Source of the DNA: Rhodospirillales bacterium | GTDB taxonomy: Bacteria > Pseudomonadota > Alphaproteobacteria > Rhodospirillales > JASLLV01 | Length of the DNA: 34,900 nt | Assembly: GCA_030746935.1 (NCBI GenBank) | Contig: JASLLV010000007.1 | Location: forward strand, 1 to 34,900 | Reading direction: 5' to 3' | In this document: in pieces, positions 30,501-34,900 of the stretch | Position numbering within the stretch: position 1 is the stretch's first letter | Layout of the letters: each line of letters opens with the position of its first letter | Notes under the pieces: generated by a model | The model's database searches: none | Told to the model about the DNA's origin: nothing | What the model saw: the letters and a program-made list of their open reading frames with translations, nothing else | Position numbers and translations under genes: made by a program

Positions 30501-31025
30501 TCATTGCCGCGCGTTCGCTTGGGCGAGCGCGGTGCGATGGCGGTCCACCGATTCTGCACCGAAACAACTAAAGACGACGAAATCGACCCGCGCGTCGTTC
30601 GCAAGGACGTCGGCCACCGTTCGCACCGCGATTTGCGCCGCCCGGTCCGGCGAAAACCCGTACGCGCCCGTGCTGATGGCCGGAAAGGCGACGCTCGTCA
30701 CACCGTTTTCGGTGGCGACTTCGAGCGAACGGCGGTAGCAGCTCGCGAGAAGCGCGTCCTCGCCCGTGTTCCCTCCGCGCCACACCGGCCCGACAGTGTG
30801 GATCACGTGCTTGGTGGCGAGACGGTATGCATTCGTGATCTTGGCGTCGCCCGTCTCGCAGCCGCCGAGGCGGCTGCATTCCGCGACAAGCTCGGGCCCG
30901 GCCGCGCGGTGGATGGCGCCGTCGACGCCGCCGCCGCCCAGCAGCGATTCGTTGGCGGCATTGACGATCGCGTCCACGGCCAGCGTCGTGATATCGCCTT
31001 CGATGATCGAAATCCGATCCGCCAT
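30501..31025 (-). CDS. Macro domain protein (YmdB/MacroD-like O-acetyl-ADP-ribose deacetylase)
   Basis: [39 protein letters not shown]...[20 protein letters not shown]. Confidence 0.95.
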   Translation of the reverse strand: MADRISIIEGDITTLAVDAIVNAANESLLGGGGVDGAIHRAAGPELVAECSRLGGCETGDAKITNAYRLATKHVIHTVGPVWRGGNTGEDALLASCYRRSLEVATENGVTSVAFPAISTGAYGFSPDRAAQIAVRTVADVLANDARVDFVVFSCFGAESVDRHRTALAQANARQ

Positions 31026-31156
31026 GCCGGGCTCCGTTCGCTCGCGCGTCGGATCGATTGTAATCATCGGCGCCGAGAAAGGCTCGCGCGAATCGCCTCG
31101 CACGCGCCCGCTCGGCTATGCTGGCCGGCGCCGCCAATGCGCTTCGGACTTCGCCC

Positions 31157-32167
31157 ATGACCGCTGCCGCCCAACAAACATCGAGCGTGTTGATCTATGT
31201 CGGCCTGGATAGGATCGGCGACGGCCTTCTCAAGCTCCCCTTCGTCCGCGGGCTCAGATCCGCATTTCCGAACGCGCGCTTGACCTGGCTCGCGGGCAAG
31301 GAGACCAGCGTTTACGCCAGTCTCTTGGCGCCTCTGGTCGCCGGCCTCCTCGACGAAGTAATCGAAAACGCCGGCATCGGCCGGACCCCGTGGGAAATTC
31401 TGCGCCGGCCCTTGGCCGGACGCCGGTTCGAGACCATCATCGACACCCAACGGATCGTCTGGACGACGCTTTCGCTGTGGCGGGTTCCGCACGCGACGTT
31501 CATCTCGCCCGCCGCGCGTTTCGCGCTTTCATCGCTGAAGCCCCCGAAGGAATACCGGACGCCCGCAAGCATGCAGCGCCAGATGCTCGATCTCCTGGAG
31601 ATTGCGAGCGGCCTGCGGTTCGAGACCCCGGCCAAACTCGATCTCCGAATCGATGCTGAGGTGCACGCGTTGGCCGGGCGATTGCTCCCCGACGGGCCGT
31701 CTTACGTCGGAATCGCGCCGGGCTCGGGGGGCCTGCCCAAGTGCTGGCCGTTGGAGCGTTTCGTCGAGCTTGCGCGCATCCAGGAAGCGCTGGGACGGAC
31801 GCCGGCGTTGTTCCTCGGGCCGAAGGAGAGCGACTGGGTCGCGCCGCTCAAAGACGCGCTTCCGAACGCGGCATTTCCCCTGCAGGTCGACGAAGGCAGC
31901 GAAAGGCATGGGTTCTCGCCACTGCTCACCATCGCCCTGGCTCGGCACCTGGTGGCGGCGGTGGCCAATGATTCCGGAACCGCGCACATGTTGGCGATCG
32001 GCGGCGCGCCCCTGGTCGCGCTGTACGGAACGACGGTGCCCGAGAAATTCATGCCCATGGCCGAGCGCCTCACGGTCATCCGCGCCGCCGACTTCGGCGG
32101 GAGTGAGATGCGCGACATTCCCCTGGACGCGGTGACCCGCGCCGTGGATGCAGCGATCGGCGGCTAG
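31157..32167 (+). CDS. Glycosyltransferase family 9 (heptosyltransferase-like)
   Basis: VLIYVGLDRIGDGLLKLPFVRGLRSAFPNARLTWLAGKE...GIAPGSGGLPKCWPLERFVELA...AVANDSGTAHMLAIGGAPLVALYGTT. Confidence 0.9.
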   Translation: MTAAAQQTSSVLIYVGLDRIGDGLLKLPFVRGLRSAFPNARLTWLAGKETSVYASLLAPLVAGLLDEVIENAGIGRTPWEILRRPLAGRRFETIIDTQRIVWTTLSLWRVPHATFISPAARFALSSLKPPKEYRTPASMQRQMLDLLEIASGLRFETPAKLDLRIDAEVHALAGRLLPDGPSYVGIAPGSGGLPKCWPLERFVELARIQEALGRTPALFLGPKESDWVAPLKDALPNAAFPLQVDEGSERHGFSPLLTIALARHLVAAVANDSGTAHMLAIGGAPLVALYGTTVPEKFMPMAERLTVIRAADFGGSEMRDIPLDAVTRAVDAAIGG

Positions 32168-33618
32168 TTCGCGGCCGCCTCGGCGGCTGATTCCACTTCT
32201 TTGCCGAAGAGCCGGACCCGCGCCCCCGCCAACATGGCATTGAGCTTGTGGCGGATGAGCCAGAGGCAGACGAGCGACGGGATCACCATGACCGCGGTGA
32301 GCACGAAAAAGATTCCCCAGTCGCCACCCAACCAATCCACCAGCGCGCCAGACGATGACGCCAACAGCGTCCGGCTTGCAGTGCCGATCGAGGCGAGCAG
32401 CGCGTACTGCGTGGCGGTGTAGTTGCGGTCCACCAGCATGGAGATGAAGGCGACGAAGGTCACGGTCGCGAACGATCCGGCCAGATCGTCGAGTACGACG
32501 GCCACGGCGAAGAGCGCTTCGGATTTCCCGACCCACGCCAGCACGGAGAACAAAATGTTGGTGAGCGCCATTGCGGCGCCGGAGACGAACATCGCCTTGA
32601 CGAGCCCGATCCGGATCGCCATCAGCCCGCCCAGAAGCGTAAATGCGACCGTGGTGAACCAGCCGAGACCCTTCGAGTAAAGCGCGATGTCGGATTTGGA
32701 AAACCCGATCTCCTTGTAGAAGATAATGGACATCCGGCCCAGGAACGCCTCGCCGATCTTGAACAGGAAGATGAACCCAAGAACGGCAAGGGCGATGGCG
32801 AATCCGTTGCGCCTGAAGAAGCTCATCAGCGGTCCGACGACGGTCCCGGTGATCCAGGCTATCGTTCGGGTCGCCGGACTCGGTAATCCCAGCCGGGCGG
32901 CGATCAAGCGGTCGGTTTCCGCCTGGGCGGCTGCGCGGGCGGCGGGTTGCGGTTCGGGAACGAACATCAAGGCGATGTTGCACAGGATCACGATCGATCC
33001 CAGAAACAGGAACGTGGCCTGCCAGTAATCCTGAACGCCTGCCTGCTGCAGCCGTTCCGCGGTAACGAGAGCGACCACGCCGCCGAGTTTGAAGCCGGTC
33101 CACCAACCGACGACGGCGATCGCCGCGCCGGCGGCCATGGAGTGGCCCTCGGTTTTCCCGATCTGCTCGATTCTCAGCGCATCGATGGTGATGTCCTGGG
33201 TCGCCGATGCAATGGCGATGACCAGACCGATCGCGATGACCCCTCCAAGATTGGCCGTCGGCTCAACCGTGCTCCAGCCGGCCAGGCAGATCAGGATCAC
33301 GAACTGAAGGGTCACGATCCACGCGCGCCGGTGGCCGAGCTTTCCGGTCAACCACGGGATTCGAAGCCGATCGATCAGCGGCGCCCACAAGAAGTTGAAC
33401 GCGTATACGCCGAAGATCAGCCCCGCCCAGCCGATGGTGCTGCGGCTGAGGCCGTCTTCCTTGAGCCAGAGGTTAAGGCTGCTGCCGATGAGAACCCATG
33501 GGAATCCGCTGATGATTCCCAGCAGCAGGATGCGGGCTATTCGCCGGTCGAGATAGACCTTTGAGGCCTCGAGCCAGGCGGCCACCGCGCCTTTCGATGT
33601 GTCGCTTGGGCCTACCAT
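32164..33618 (-). CDS. AmpG-like MFS transporter (muropeptide permease family)
   Basis: RIARILLLGIISGFPWVLIGSSLNLWLKEDGLSRSTIGWAGLIFGVYAFNFLWAPLIDRLRIP; about 12 hydrophobic segments. Confidence 0.85.
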   Translation of the reverse strand: MVGPSDTSKGAVAAWLEASKVYLDRRIARILLLGIISGFPWVLIGSSLNLWLKEDGLSRSTIGWAGLIFGVYAFNFLWAPLIDRLRIPWLTGKLGHRRAWIVTLQFVILICLAGWSTVEPTANLGGVIAIGLVIAIASATQDITIDALRIEQIGKTEGHSMAAGAAIAVVGWWTGFKLGGVVALVTAERLQQAGVQDYWQATFLFLGSIVILCNIALMFVPEPQPAARAAAQAETDRLIAARLGLPSPATRTIAWITGTVVGPLMSFFRRNGFAIALAVLGFIFLFKIGEAFLGRMSIIFYKEIGFSKSDIALYSKGLGWFTTVAFTLLGGLMAIRIGLVKAMFVSGAAMALTNILFSVLAWVGKSEALFAVAVVLDDLAGSFATVTFVAFISMLVDRNYTATQYALLASIGTASRTLLASSSGALVDWLGGDWGIFFVLTAVMVIPSLVCLWLIRHKLNAMLAGARVRLFGKEVESAAEAAAN

Positions 33619-33690
33619 ATCGCTCCTCTCTTCTTCGGGGCCGCGGCCTGCGATCATTACGCTCAGCGACCCGGTCACGCAAGCGGGCGC

Positions 33691-34821
33691 TCAGACCCGC
33701 GCGGCATCCGCGATCATGTCTGCGAGCGCGTCCATGACGGCTTTCGCATCAAGCCGCGCCACGCACGGATACATGCCTTCTTCGAACGCATGGATGCAGG
33801 ACCCGAGGCAGCCGCGACACGGCATGTCGTGATAGAGGAACCGCACATTGTCCGGCGTGATCCGCGAATCGTACGGCACGCTGTCGACAACGTGGGCGGC
33901 GCTCGCGAGACAAAGCGTCAGTGCCCCGATTCCGATGGCGAGATGCATCACCGAGGTGTCCACGGTGACCACGAATCGCGCACCCTGCATCACCGCCGCC
34001 TTGGATTCGAGCGAGCGCTCGTCGAGGCGGACGCGCGGCACCGACGCCAGCGCCCGGTATTCCGGGTTTCGGTCGAGATCGCCGGGACCCGCGGACAAGA
34101 CCACGTCGTGGTCGGACGGAAGCGCGGCCAAGATCCGAGCGAACAGAGCGTACGAATGCTGGCGCTCGCGGATCGCGGAAAAGGGGTGCAGAACCACGGT
34201 CGGCGTCTCGAATTGGCTCGGCGCAGGCAAGCGTTCCGGATCGAATCGGACAGCCGGCATCGGATCGCTTCGCCCCGTCACCCAATTGGCGAAATCGGTC
34301 CAGCGCACCATCCGGTGCGCCATTCCTTCGGGCACGGCGAACCAATCCGAATAGTAGCGGCGGTTGCGGGCCAGCCTGGCGTCGTGCTTGGGCCAGCTTC
34401 TGGGCGTCATCGCATAGCGCTCGTCCGCGCCCGAGGCCGCGACGAGCGCGTCGTCGACCCCGGGCAGGCGCAGATGGTCGGTCGAAATCGCCACGCGGTA
34501 ACCGGCCCCGGATACGTCGCGCGAAGTTCGGAGACGGTAAAGGGGATTGCGCAGGAACCGGCGGTAATCCACGGCTCGAACCCGCATTCGCGGCGGATAC
34601 AGGAAGCCCGCGGCAGCAGAACTGGTGCGGACGATCAAATCGACCGGCTCGTCGCCCTCGGCCAGATTCAAGAATCGGGGCGCGACCACGGAAAAGAGGA
34701 TGGTGTCGCCGAGACCGCCGCTCGAGACCAGAAGCACGCCGCGGCGCCTCGATCCCGGCCGCGGCGAGGATGCCCGCGCCCGGACGACGGCGTCGAGGGC
34801 GTCCGCGATTCTAAGGCGCAT
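33691..34821 (-). CDS. Glycosyltransferase family 9 protein
   Basis: GVLLVSSGGLGDTILFSVVAPRFLNLAEGDEPVDLIVRTSS...VVLHPFSAIRERQHSYALFARILAAL...VTVDTSVMHLAIGIGALTLCL; Cys-rich C-terminus. Confidence 0.85.
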   Translation of the reverse strand: MRLRIADALDAVVRARASSPRPGSRRRGVLLVSSGGLGDTILFSVVAPRFLNLAEGDEPVDLIVRTSSAAAGFLYPPRMRVRAVDYRRFLRNPLYRLRTSRDVSGAGYRVAISTDHLRLPGVDDALVAASGADERYAMTPRSWPKHDARLARNRRYYSDWFAVPEGMAHRMVRWTDFANWVTGRSDPMPAVRFDPERLPAPSQFETPTVVLHPFSAIRERQHSYALFARILAALPSDHDVVLSAGPGDLDRNPEYRALASVPRVRLDERSLESKAAVMQGARFVVTVDTSVMHLAIGIGALTLCLASAAHVVDSVPYDSRITPDNVRFLYHDMPCRGCLGSCIHAFEEGMYPCVARLDAKAVMDALADMIADAARV

Positions 34822-34900
34822 CGCCAGTCGACGCCCGGACCCCGGAGCCGCGATCCTCGGCACCCAGCACCTCGGTGAGCGCGTCCCACACCCGCTCGGC
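34811..34900 (-). CDS. C-terminal fragment of an upstream gene (continues beyond the window)
   Basis: Open minus-strand frame AERVWDALTEVLGAEDRGSGVRASTGDAP*; its TAG overlaps the start of the downstream GT9 gene; C-terminus resembles glycosyltransferases but too short to assign. Confidence 0.5.
   Translation of the reverse strand, partial: AERVWDALTEVLGAEDRGSGVRASTGDAP

Noticed and set aside
31529-33106. 525-aa minus-strand ORF across the GT9 gene and AmpG-like transporter
   Set aside because: Overlaps two well-supported genes in other frames; Arg-rich nonsense translation
1-34900. Defence, CRISPR, prophage, IS or secondary-metabolite system
   Set aside because: No repeat-spacer array, transposase, integrase, toxin-antitoxin or biosynthetic signature was found; content is core chromosomal

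Overview
A 34.9-kb, GC-rich chromosomal segment that looks alphaproteobacterial, probably Rhodospirillales-like; this is inferred from gene content and order only. Almost all of it is dense housekeeping sequence, mostly on the minus strand. Reading in the transcription direction (right to left), the core is glnD and mutS regions, murJ, trpS, tsaB, mucR, fur, miaB, phoH, ybeY, a corC-like gene, lnt, an XRE regulator, metK, trmB, rimP, nusA, ylxR/L7Ae, infB, rbfA and truB. The right end holds two glycosyltransferase family 9 genes plus a partial upstream gene, an AmpG-like MFS transporter, a macro-domain protein and a secreted hypothetical protein. I see no CRISPR array, prophage, IS element, rRNA or tRNA gene. 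I did not find an obvious new multi-gene system. The most interesting signals are in non-coding or small-ORF space: (i) a compact promoter, 8-codon uORF and perfect terminator hairpin in the rimP-nusA-infB leader; (ii) a 28-bp near-perfect inverted repeat around a smaller hairpin between trmB and rimP; (iii) a 107-codon ORF coupled to the XRE gene that fills the gap before metK and is also hairpin-rich; (iv) phased direct repeats upstream of the XRE promoter; and (v) a NodB-type deacetylase with a metal-ligand His replaced by Gln. Long antisense ORFs in the track are treated as GC-bias shadows.
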